6,010 nucleotides of DNA from Brachybacterium sp. (GTDB lineage Bacteria > Actinomycetota > Actinomycetes > Actinomycetales > Dermabacteraceae): positions 1 through 6,010 of the forward strand of contig JAKDNE010000209.1 in NCBI GenBank assembly GCA_030451965.1, given 5' to 3'. This document shows positions 1 to 5,886 of the stretch, in pieces. Every line of letters begins with the position of its first letter. The first letter of the stretch is position 1. The translations under genes and the position numbers were made by a program. A model generated the notes under the pieces. The model was not told the origin of the DNA and did not search any database. It saw only the letters and a program-made list of their open reading frames with translations.

Positions 1-21
1 CGAGCCACAGCGCATTCCGAT

Positions 22-43
22 CCCGCGGAGCGACCCCGCGGAG
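22..43. repeat. Short 13-base tandem repeat, 1.7 copies
   Basis: CCCGCGGAG occurs at 22-30 and again at 35-43, separated by CGAC, giving a 13-base period. It lies in the 174 bases downstream of the response regulator, where I see no supported gene. A minus-strand frame opening with GTG at 52-54 runs off the window edge, but it has no ribosome binding site and no recognisable product. A GC-rich repeat this short may be chance. Confidence 0.3.
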
Positions 44-67
44 GTGGGTGTCACGGGCCGCCTCGCC

Positions 68-83
68 GGGCCCTCGAGGGCCC
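68..83 (-). terminator. GC-rich 16-base palindrome, possible transcription end of the two-component operon
   Basis: GGGCCCTCGAGGGCCC is a perfect 16-base palindrome. It can fold as a six-pair stem with a TCGA loop, and it starts 91 bases beyond the response regulator stop codon on the minus strand. No T-tract follows it, so it is not a classical intrinsic terminator. Terminators without a T-tract have been proposed in high-GC actinobacteria, so the role is possible but weakly supported. Confidence 0.25.
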
Positions 84-174
84 CCGTGATGTGGTCGTCT
101 GCTCCACCGTCGTCCAAGGAGCACTGGTGACACAGTGGGGAGGGCGGCCAGCGGCGGCGAGGGCTTCTGCGATG

Positions 175-822
175 TCAGATGCGACCGGTCTCGTGGGCCC
201 ACATGGCGACCTCGACGCGGTTCCGAGCGCTGAGTTTTCGCATGAGGCTGGCGAGGTGGGCTTTGACGGTGCTCGGGGCGATGTACAGCGCGCCAGCGAT
301 CTCGTTGTTGGTGCGGCCTGTGGCGACATGCACGAGGACCTCCTCCTCGCGGGCGGTGAGCGGTTCTATCGGCTGCCTCGGTGGTGAGGCCTGTGCGTGG
401 GCGAACGCTGCGAGCAGTCGGACGGTCACGCTGGGTGCGATCAGTGCGTCTCCGTCGGCGGCGGCGTGGATGGCCTGGGTCAGCAGGGTGGGTCCGGCAT
501 CTTTCAGCAGGAACCCGCGGGCACCGGCCTTGAGCGCCCCATGGACGTACTCGTCGAGGTCGAAGGTGGTGATGACCACGATCGGCAGGGGGTCGGTGAC
601 ATCGGGCCCGGCGAGACGTCGGGTGGCTTCGATGCCGTCCATCAGCGGCATCCGGATGTCGAACAGGCCGACGTCGGGGTGCAGCTGGAGCGCCAGCCGG
701 ACTGCTTCGCGTCCGTCCGCGGCCGTGCCGACCACGTCGATGTCGGGCTGGGCATCGAGCAGCATCGTCAGGCCGGAGCGGACGATGGGCTGGTCGTCGG
801 CGATGAGGACCCTGATGCTCAT
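175..822 (-). CDS. LuxR/NarL-family DNA-binding response regulator
   Basis: This is a 215-residue cytoplasmic response regulator of normal length for the NarL/DesR class. The receiver domain covers about residues 3-120. It has the acidic pair D9-D10, the phospho-acceptor D55 in LFDIRMP, the switch threonine region at VVITTF (about 82-87) and the conserved K107 in LLKDAG. A proline-containing linker leads to a LuxR-type helix-turn-helix at about 153-209, with LTAREEEVL and the recognition segment around IAPSTVKAHL. The ATG overlaps the TGA of the upstream kinase gene as ATGA (819-822), so translation is probably coupled and the kinase is almost certainly its phosphate donor. The target is not visible in the sequence. 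By context the natural target would be the promoter of the divergent membrane protein/ABC transporter genes, which is an inference. All key residues are present, so the protein should be functional. Confidence 0.95.
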   Translation of the reverse strand: MSIRVLIADDQPIVRSGLTMLLDAQPDIDVVGTAADGREAVRLALQLHPDVGLFDIRMPLMDGIEATRRLAGPDVTDPLPIVVITTFDLDEYVHGALKAGARGFLLKDAGPTLLTQAIHAAADGDALIAPSVTVRLLAAFAHAQASPPRQPIEPLTAREEEVLVHVATGRTNNEIAGALYIAPSTVKAHLASLMRKLSARNRVEVAMWAHETGRI

Positions 823-1967
823 CGTGGCATCCCGGATCGGGGCAGGACCGCCTTGACCCGCCAGCCTCGCCCTGCGGTGGGGCCTGCGTCGAAGGTGCCG
901 CCGAGCAGTGAAGCACGTTCCTGCATACCGACCAGGCCGTAGCCCGCTGGGGCACGTCCGCCAGCGCCGGCGGAGCCGTCGTCGTCGATGGTCAGCCGTA
1001 CTCGGTCGGCGTCGCCTGTGACGGCGACGGTGACCCGGGTCGCGTCGCGGGCGTGCCGCCTGGCGTTGGTGACGGACTCCTGGGCCAGGCGGTAGATCGC
1101 GGCCCCGACCGCCGGGCTGAGGTCGTCGAACTGGCCGGAGAGTGTCACCGTGACGCGGGGACGCGTCTGGCCGTCAGTGGCTAGCTGCTCGACCTCGGCC
1201 ATGCCGGGATGTGGCGCGAACTCGGTGTCCTGCACGGCGCGGAGCACGCCGACGATGGCGCGCAGCTCGGTGAGGGTGCGGGTCGCTGCGTCCTCGATGA
1301 CGGCTAGGGCTTCGACGGCACGCTCGGGGTGGGAGGGTGCGATGGCGCGTCCTGCTTGCGCCTGGATGGCGATGCCCGAGACGTGATGGGCGACGGTGTC
1401 GTGGAGCTCGCGAGCGAGCAGTTCGCGTTCGCGGGCCTTGGCCTGGTCGATGTCGCGGATACGGGCCTTCGCGCGATAGCGGATCGCGGCGCCGAGCGCA
1501 GCGGCGAACAGGAAGAACGCGTATCCGGCGACCCTCTCTGCCGGGCCGGTCGGGTTGGCGATGAGGGTGATGGGCAGCCAGACCAGGATCACGGCCAGGC
1601 CGCTTGCGGCCTCTCGACCGGAGCCCCATCGGAAGAGGGAGTAGGTCAGGATCAGAGTGGCCGAGACGCTCGACGGCAGAGCGCCATCCGGACCCGTCAC
1701 GATTCTGACGATGTCGACCATGCTCAACGTCCCGAAAGCCACCGCGACCGCGACGAGCGGGGACGTGCGTCGCCACAGCAAGGGGCCGAGGACCGCAAGG
1801 ACTGCGAGCAGCAGCATCGGGCGCGGCGCCAGGTCCTGACCAAGGATGGCTTCCAGCACGGACCAGCAGATCAGCACCCCGACCAGGGCCCAGTCTCGAG
1901 GCCCTCTGCCCGGGGGGTCCGCGGGCCGAGGTTCACCCCACAGCGAGCGGAGCGCGTGGGGAACCAT
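819..1967 (-). CDS. DesK/NarL-type sensor histidine kinase
   Basis: This is a 382-residue membrane histidine kinase. Hydrophobic segments at about 27-43, 50-65, 70-90, 100-112, 121-137 and 147-163 give a multi-pass N-terminal sensor with very short loops, typical of kinases that sense the membrane or a partner transporter. The HisKA_3 dimerisation domain follows, with the phospho-accepting H189 in ELHDTVAHH. The HATPase domain covers about 285-377: the N box includes E297 and N301 (LAQESVTNARRHA), the D-rich G1 box is at 328-331 and the second glycine box is GYGLVGM (342-348). The ATG at 1965-1967 is preceded by only a weak purine stretch (GAGCAG), so a leaderless start is possible. It is co-transcribed with the response regulator that overlaps its stop codon. 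The ligand is unknown. The neighbouring ABC transporter that it probably served is broken in this window. Confidence 0.94.
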   Translation of the reverse strand: MVPHALRSLWGEPRPADPPGRGPRDWALVGVLICWSVLEAILGQDLAPRPMLLLAVLAVLGPLLWRRTSPLVAVAVAFGTLSMVDIVRIVTGPDGALPSSVSATLILTYSLFRWGSGREAASGLAVILVWLPITLIANPTGPAERVAGYAFFLFAAALGAAIRYRAKARIRDIDQAKARERELLARELHDTVAHHVSGIAIQAQAGRAIAPSHPERAVEALAVIEDAATRTLTELRAIVGVLRAVQDTEFAPHPGMAEVEQLATDGQTRPRVTVTLSGQFDDLSPAVGAAIYRLAQESVTNARRHARDATRVTVAVTGDADRVRLTIDDDGSAGAGGRAPAGYGLVGMQERASLLGGTFDAGPTAGRGWRVKAVLPRSGMPR

Positions 1968-1973
1968 CTGCTC

Positions 1974-2000
1974 AGCCTAGACAGCCCGAGGGATCGGCAA
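1974..2000 (-). promoter_or_regulatory. Possible leaderless promoter of the kinase-regulator operon
   Basis: On the minus strand TAGGCT (1974-1979) fits the actinobacterial -10 pattern TAnnnT and ends six bases before the kinase ATG. That is the spacing seen for leaderless transcripts. TTGCCG (1995-2000) lies 15 bases upstream as a possible -35; this spacing is shorter than the usual 17-18. The lack of a good Shine-Dalgarno before the kinase supports this reading. The rest of the 161-base divergent gap (1968-2128) shows no clear operator. Confidence 0.35.
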
Positions 2001-2115
2001 ATCCGCCGAAAGTACAAGAGCACGACTGTGCCAACGGCCAGGTCGACACAGGCTCCGGGGCTGATGTGCCCGCCGCCGGCATCCGGGAAGGTGGAAGCAC
2101 CCATTCGAACACGCC

Positions 2116-2121
2116 AAGGAG
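2116..2121 (+). promoter_or_regulatory. Ribosome binding site that fixes the start of the membrane protein
   Basis: AAGGAG lies seven bases before the ATG at 2129-2131. The same reading frame is open further upstream, to an ATG at 2066, but no comparable site precedes that start. The 2129 start is therefore preferred. Confidence 0.75.
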
Positions 2122-2128
2122 CACTGTG

Positions 2129-2629
2129 ATGAGAATACCTCGATCCCACACCGCACTGGAGGATCTGCGCATGCCCGTGCAGGCCGAACTCGCAGCCGCA
2201 TGGACCAGCCTCATGCTTCTCTACATCTACGTCGACATCTTCCACTTCTTCAAGCCCGGCACGATCGACGACATCCTTGTCGGCATCGTCCATGAGTTCG
2301 ACACCGGCCCGACCTTTGTCGCCCTTGCACTCACGCTCATGGCGGTCCCGGCCCTGATGGTGGTGCTGTCCATGACACTGCCCGCCCGTGTCAACCGCAC
2401 CATCAACCTGGTCATCGCAACGCTCTACATCCCCGTCACGATCTACAACGCGGCAGGAGAGGAGTCCTGGGCCTACTCCTACTTCTACGGCCTCTCGATC
2501 GGACTCGAGGTGCTGCTCCTGGCCCTCATCCTGCGCTACGCCTGGACCTGGCCCCGCCGCGCCGCATCGCCGGCGCCCCCGGCAACCAGCTTCGACGGCG
2601 AGCCACATCGCACACCGCAGCAGGCCTGA
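2129..2629 (+). CDS. DUF6326-type small four-helix membrane protein
   Basis: This is a 166-residue predicted inner-membrane protein. Four hydrophobic helices are visible at about 22-41, 62-82, 92-109 and 118-139. A hydrophilic N-terminus (1-18) and a basic, proline-rich tail (141-166) that looks disordered flank them. The first helix holds an aromatic and acidic YIYVDIFHFFKPG segment, and the third is followed by YNAAGEES. The overall pattern matches the uncharacterised DUF6326 group as I remember it, but this could not be checked by search. The biochemical function is unknown. It is divergent from the two-component operon and ends 35 bases before an ABC ATPase remnant. It may therefore have been the first gene of a transporter operon under that system's control, perhaps as an accessory membrane component. 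The gene itself appears intact. Confidence 0.82.
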   Translation: MRIPRSHTALEDLRMPVQAELAAAWTSLMLLYIYVDIFHFFKPGTIDDILVGIVHEFDTGPTFVALALTLMAVPALMVVLSMTLPARVNRTINLVIATLYIPVTIYNAAGEESWAYSYFYGLSIGLEVLLLALILRYAWTWPRRAASPAPPATSFDGEPHRTPQQA

Positions 2630-2664
2630 CTGCCCGTCCCGCCCGATCCCTCAAAAAGGTCCCG

Positions 2665-2907
2665 GTCACGATCGAGGCGCGTGAGCTCACCAAGCGCTAC
2701 GGCGACAACATTGCCGTGCACTCCCTCAGCTTCACGATCCCGCCCGGGACTGTCACCGGGTTCCTCGGACCGAACGGCGTCGGCAAGTCCACGACCATGC
2801 GCATGGTCATGGGACTGGACCGGCCGACGTCGGGCACCGTCACCGTCCCCGGGACCGGCATAGTTTGGTTGAGAATTATTCTCCGGCCTATCCGCGCACA
2901 GCAGTGA
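2665..2907 (+). pseudogene. ABC transporter ATP-binding protein, 5' fragment, truncated after Walker A
   Basis: The translation from 2665 (VTIEARELTKRYGDNIAV) is the typical N-terminus of an ABC-2-type drug or antibiotic exporter ATPase. The A-loop tyrosine is in KRYG and Walker A is GPNGVGKST (residues 35-43). The normal LDRPTSGTVTV segment follows. Similarity ends at about 2847-2860; the frame then runs through unrelated DNA to a TGA at 2905-2907. The Q-loop, LSGGQ signature, Walker B, D-loop and H-loop are all absent, so no working ATPase can result. The start is also odd. No ATG, GTG or TTG lies upstream in frame; GTC stands at 2665, just after an AAAAAGG purine run (2653-2659), where a GTG would be expected. 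The first in-frame conventional start is GTG at 2716, inside the domain. The end coordinate is that of the open frame; the true gene part ends near 2850. The missing 3' part and the permease are not in the window. Confidence 0.88.
2871..2883. promoter_or_regulatory. AT-rich 13-base palindrome, possible Fur-family operator core
   Basis: GAGAATTATTCTC is a perfect palindrome around a central T. Its layout, AAT-T-ATT with symmetrical arms, resembles the 7-1-7 operators of Fur/PerR/CatR-type regulators, although the outermost pair (T at 2870, C at 2884) does not match. It stands out because the surroundings are very GC-rich. It sits a few bases past the ABC breakpoint, in a 138-base stretch (2861-2998) belonging to neither the ABC gene nor the transposon genes. 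No gene it could control is visible, so it may be a displaced fragment or chance. Confidence 0.25.
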
Positions 2908-2958
2908 TCGCATCTCGTCCCGCAGGTGCTCGGTTGGCCGGGGAGCAGGTCCTCCGGA

Positions 2959-3010
2959 TGTCACGTTGAGGTGTTCGGCGCTGCACGGTAGACAGATCTG
3001 TCACAAAATG
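2959..3010. repeat. Two TGTCAC motifs 40 bases apart; candidate left terminus of the transposon at 2999
   Basis: TGTCAC occurs at 2959-2964 and 2999-3004. Elements of the Mu/Tn7/Tn402/Tn552 group end in 5'-TG, often TGT, so either could be the outer base of the left inverted repeat. I prefer 2999 (TGTCACAAAATG), because it lies 85 bases from the ATPase stop codon and the segment to its left is of uncertain origin. If 2959 is the outer end, the 2999 copy would be an internal transposase-binding repeat. The matching right end is beyond the window. Confidence 0.4.
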
Positions 3011-3024
3011 CCCGGCGGGGACCC

Positions 3025-3052
3025 TACTCTCAACCTGTGGAGTTGAGCAGTA
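3025..3052 (-). terminator. Imperfect inverted repeat after the ATPase gene; terminator or transposon-end subsite
   Basis: TACTCTCAAC (3025-3034) pairs with GTTGAGCAGTA (3042-3052) across a seven-base loop, with one bulged C. It lies 31 bases past the ATPase stop codon on the minus strand and about 26 bases inside the candidate transposon terminus. No T-tract follows. It could end the transposition operon transcript or be part of the transposase-binding end; the sequence does not decide between these. Confidence 0.4.
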
Positions 3053-3083
3053 AGTGGCGCGTTTCTGATGGTGGTATCTGGCG

Positions 3084-3890
3084 TTAGCCGGTGACTAGGG
3101 TGCTGGCGGCTGCTTCGATGACGTCGTCGGTGATGGTGTCGAGTTGGTTGATCTTCAGGACGCGACCGATCTGAGGGAAGAGTCGTTCGAGGAGGCGGAA
3201 GTTGCCGCGGGTGATGCGTTCGATCGCGGCGATGGCCTGCGCGTCGGTGAAGTCTTCGGGATCGAGGGTGCGGCCGAGGCGTTTCCAGTGACGATTCAGG
3301 ACAAACAACAGCTCGTCGCGCGCGAGGGCGCGGTAGCGGTGGGAGAAGCCGAGGCGGCTGTAGAGCTGAGGGTAGTGGCGGAAGCGTTGGTCGATGCCGG
3401 GCATGCCGATGAACATGAGGGCGACGTGGTGGCGATCGTGGAGGTCCCGTAGCAGCTCAAGCGAGGTCGGCGTGAGTCGTTCGGCCTCGTCAATGATGAT
3501 CAGTTCGGTGAAGTCAATGGTCCAGGGCACTTCACGGGTTGTGATCTTCCCGTTCGCGCGGAGGTGTTCGTAGATCAGTACTCCGACTTTGCCACGGTAG
3601 AACTCGATGTCGCGCATGAGATCGCGGTGCTTGGGGAGGACTTCTGGGGTGTAGAACACGGTGCGGGAGCGATTGGCGGCAGCGTAGTGCTTCAGGTCGG
3701 TGTCGCTGCGTGGTCCCCAGTCGTGAATGAAGGGTTCGAGGGTGTCCCAGTGGGCGTACCGGCGCGCGGACTGGGTCTTGCCGACGCCGGCTTCGCCGTG
3801 GCAGATACCGATGGTGACGTCCTTGCGGATGGCGCCTGCGAACTCGGAGAAGCGGCGGTGTTCTTTGGTGACGATGAAGTCGCGGTTCAT
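3084..3890 (-). CDS. TniB/MuB-like AAA ATPase, transposition target-selection protein
   Basis: This is a 268-residue cytoplasmic AAA+ ATPase, close in size to the 271-residue Tn552 protein. Walker A is GEAGVGKT (32-39), Walker B is LIIIDEAERL (130-139, with D134-E135), and a sensor-1-like FIGMPG is at 160-165. Conserved arginines follow in YSRLGFSHRYRAL (177-189), and a lid-like region with RGNFRLLERL is at 228-237. In the Mu/Tn552/Tn402 group such proteins bind target DNA with ATP, stimulate the transposase and can impose target immunity; I infer the same role here. The ATG directly abuts the TAG of the transposase gene, with no base between, and an AGAGGA ribosome binding site lies inside the transposase 3' end. 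The two proteins should be made together. IstB of IS21 is an alternative relative, but the transposase partner and the ExeA-like motifs favour TniB/MuB. Confidence 0.9.
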   Translation of the reverse strand: MNRDFIVTKEHRRFSEFAGAIRKDVTIGICHGEAGVGKTQSARRYAHWDTLEPFIHDWGPRSDTDLKHYAAANRSRTVFYTPEVLPKHRDLMRDIEFYRGKVGVLIYEHLRANGKITTREVPWTIDFTELIIIDEAERLTPTSLELLRDLHDRHHVALMFIGMPGIDQRFRHYPQLYSRLGFSHRYRALARDELLFVLNRHWKRLGRTLDPEDFTDAQAIAAIERITRGNFRLLERLFPQIGRVLKINQLDTITDDVIEAAASTLVTG

Positions 3891-5285
3891 CTACTCGTCC
3901 TCTTCGTAGGTCTTCAGACGCTTCCTGGACCGCCGTGCGGGAGCGGGCGGCGTGGGCGGGTCGGCTGGGGGTCGTGGAGTTGTGGGGATTCGGTCGTTGA
4001 TGTCCTTGCGGAGTTGCCGCCGGCGGGTCCTTCTGGCGGTCTCGATGTCGTGGAGGCTGTAGCGCTGATTGGGGTGGGCTTCGTCGACCGCGGTACACAC
4101 GAAGGTGTCGTGGTCGTAGACGCGGATCTCGGACAGGTCGCGGGGGTCGTAGCGGATGGTGACCGTGCGTCCAACGAAAGAGGCGAGTGTGGGAGAGAGG
4201 TAGCGCTGTCCTTGGAAGTGGATACCGTCGCGCTGGACGGTGCGGTGTTTGGAGACCCTGAGGAGGAGGCCGTCGAGCTCCTCGAGGCTCTCGGGCAGTC
4301 GCGGTAGCCATCCCTCCCCGATCCAGGCCATCTTCGGACTTGTACGGATTGCTGCGTGAGTGCGCTCGTTGTACTGGCCGACGAACTCCCCGAGGGCTCG
4401 GTCCAGACCAGTCAGCTCCAGGGTGGGTACGGCGTGAGGGTGGCCCGGGGTGAGGTGTCCGGGAAGGGTCGCGAGCACTTCGGTGTTGATGGTGTGGAAG
4501 AACCGTTCGATCTTGCCTCTGCCCTGGGGTCGGGCGACGGTGGAGTGGATGATGCGGATCTTCAACGCGATCGCGGTGTACTCGAGGTGGTGACTGGTGA
4601 AGTCACTTCCGTGGTCGACGTAGAGGACGTCCGGGATACCGCACATCGACCAGGCCGGGTCGCTCTTCGGCCAGATCGCTTGGCGCAGCGCCAGCGCGGT
4701 GTTCATCGCCGAGGGGGCGCCTTCGAAGACCATGTACCCGCAGATCGCCCGCGAGTAGTCGTCCATGACCGTCGTCAGCCAAGGCCGCGAAGGTCTCCCA
4801 CTGGGATCCTTGATAAGGATGTCGAGTTCAGTGTGGTCGGCCTGCCACAAGGCATTGGGGCGCTCTGCGCGGTGGCGGAAGACGAGCTCGTGGCGGTCCC
4901 GGTACGAGGCCGGTCCCTCGAGCGCGAGGGTCACCATCCCGGGATCCAGTGCCTGCACGATCGAACGCACCGTCGCGTAGCTCGGGGGCTTCTCGCCTGT
5001 TCTCGAGGCTTCGGCCGCTGCCAGGCGGTGCAAAGTCGCGATGCTCGGGCGCGGTTTGGTCAGTGCCAGGTGCTCCACGAAAGCCACGAGCTCCGGCGTA
5101 GTCCGCCGCGCGCCGGCGTCGGCGCGCGGTGTCCGCTCGAGAGCCTTGACACCGCCGACCCGGTAAGCGGCGTGCCAGCGCGAGAGCGTCCGCGTACCGA
5201 TACCGGTGTCGCGGGCAAGGCTCGCCAGCGGGATGCCGTCTTCGACGTGGAGCCGCAGGATCTCCCACTTCTGCGGCCCGTCCAC
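3891..5285 (-). CDS. Mu/Tn552-type DDE transposase (TniA-like)
   Basis: This is a 464-residue integrase-fold transposase, near the 480 residues of the Tn552 enzyme. Helix-turn-helix DNA-binding segments are visible at about 6-45 (LASLARDTGIGTRTLSRWHAAY) and 65-112, which should bind the element ends. The catalytic core spans about 140-310, with D150 in WQADHTELDI, D224 in YVDHGSDF and E260 in GRGKIERFF; the D-E spacing is 35 residues. A Mu transposase C-terminal beta-barrel region follows at about 335-400. The tail is basic and proline-rich, then ends in acidic EEDE. In MuA the C-terminal region contacts MuB, so this tail may contact the ATPase encoded next; that is inference. The start is GTG at 5283-5285, one base after the resolvase stop. 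No strong ribosome binding site is seen, so coupling is likely. The reading frame is intact. Confidence 0.93.
   Translation of the reverse strand: MDGPQKWEILRLHVEDGIPLASLARDTGIGTRTLSRWHAAYRVGGVKALERTPRADAGARRTTPELVAFVEHLALTKPRPSIATLHRLAAAEASRTGEKPPSYATVRSIVQALDPGMVTLALEGPASYRDRHELVFRHRAERPNALWQADHTELDILIKDPSGRPSRPWLTTVMDDYSRAICGYMVFEGAPSAMNTALALRQAIWPKSDPAWSMCGIPDVLYVDHGSDFTSHHLEYTAIALKIRIIHSTVARPQGRGKIERFFHTINTEVLATLPGHLTPGHPHAVPTLELTGLDRALGEFVGQYNERTHAAIRTSPKMAWIGEGWLPRLPESLEELDGLLLRVSKHRTVQRDGIHFQGQRYLSPTLASFVGRTVTIRYDPRDLSEIRVYDHDTFVCTAVDEAHPNQRYSLHDIETARRTRRRQLRKDINDRIPTTPRPPADPPTPPAPARRSRKRLKTYEEDE
3898..3903 (-). promoter_or_regulatory. Ribosome binding site for the transposition ATPase
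   Basis: AGAGGA on the minus strand lies seven bases before the ATG at 3888-3890. It is embedded in codons for the acidic end of the transposase, which confirms the start and supports coupled translation. Confidence 0.65.
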
Positions 5286-5286
5286 G

Positions 5287-5886
5287 TCATGCCTGCTTCA
5301 TCGCTGAGCGAGCAGCGGCGTCCCGTTGGTGGCGGTAGAGCGTCGCGCGCGACCATCCCACCAAGCGCGCTGCCTCCTCGGCAGTGCGTCCCTTCGCCCG
5401 CTCTTCCACGGCGATCGCGAGCTTGCGATCCACGACCTCGGGGTCCACGGGCGGACGACCAAACTTGGTGCCCTGGGCCCGGGCCGCTGCGATCCCGGCA
5501 TTGACCCGCTCGGCGATCAGCTCCCGTTCGTACTCCGCGAGTGTCGCCAACATCCCGAGCATCAGACGCCCCGACGAGGTCTCGGGGTCAATCCCGTCGG
5601 CGACCGACTGAATATTCACGCCCCGGTCCCGCAGCAGGTTCACGGTGTTGAGCACATCAATCAAGGACCGGCCCAGCCGATCGATCCGCCACACCACCAC
5701 CGTGTCCTCGGGCTCCGCGTAGGCCAGAAGCTGCTTCACGCCTGGACGCTCTGCTGCGCTCTTCGCCCCGGACGTCACATCCGAGAAAACATCCCGCTTC
5801 TGCACTCCGGCAGCGAAGAGCGCGTCGAGCTGCAGCGCCGGATCCTGCCCTGCCGTCGACACCCGCGTGTACCCCAGAAGCCTCAT
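5287..5886 (-). CDS. Serine resolvase/invertase-family site-specific recombinase
   Basis: The 199-residue product from the ATG at 5884-5886 has the size and order of Tn3/Tn552 resolvases. The catalytic serine is S10 in GYTRVSTAGQD, and active-site arginines R8, R67, R70 and R73 lie in or near TRVST and WRIDRLGRS. The long E helix (about 102-135, GRLMLGMLATLAEYERELIAER) is followed by KFGRPP and a C-terminal helix-turn-helix at about 165-190 (TAEEAARLVGWSRATLYRHQR). It should resolve cointegrates at a res site, and in this family res often lies just upstream of the gene. The start is uncertain. GTG at 5890-5892 has GAGG (5899-5902) six bases upstream, and GTG at 5902-5904 is the longest option. 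I chose the ATG because MRLLGYTRVST is the usual family N-terminus. The 5905-6010 region upstream shows no clear res subsites and no gene. Confidence 0.92.
   Translation of the reverse strand: MRLLGYTRVSTAGQDPALQLDALFAAGVQKRDVFSDVTSGAKSAAERPGVKQLLAYAEPEDTVVVWRIDRLGRSLIDVLNTVNLLRDRGVNIQSVADGIDPETSSGRLMLGMLATLAEYERELIAERVNAGIAAARAQGTKFGRPPVDPEVVDRKLAIAVEERAKGRTAEEAARLVGWSRATLYRHQRDAAARSAMKQA

Noticed and set aside
1329..2129. Plus-strand open frame opposite the histidine kinase
   Set aside because: Antisense to a kinase with all catalytic boxes. Its composition is typical of a complementary-frame artefact.
1871..2608. Minus-strand open frame (245 codons) across the divergent gap and the DUF6326-type gene
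   Set aside because: The frame is highly polar and of low complexity (many D, E, V and G), lies antisense to a convincing membrane protein and overlaps the kinase start. No family is recognisable.
2536..2964. Minus-strand open frame starting at GTG 2964, whose first ~35 residues look protein-like
   Set aside because: No ribosome binding site is present, the frame continues antisense through the ABC remnant, and no family is recognised. At most the first part could be a gene fragment, and I cannot support it.
4356..5504. Long plus-strand open frame (382 codons) opposite the transposase and the end of the resolvase
   Set aside because: It is antisense to two clearly recognisable genes, has low-complexity Arg/Gly/Val composition and no known motif. 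It is a shadow of GC-rich codon use.
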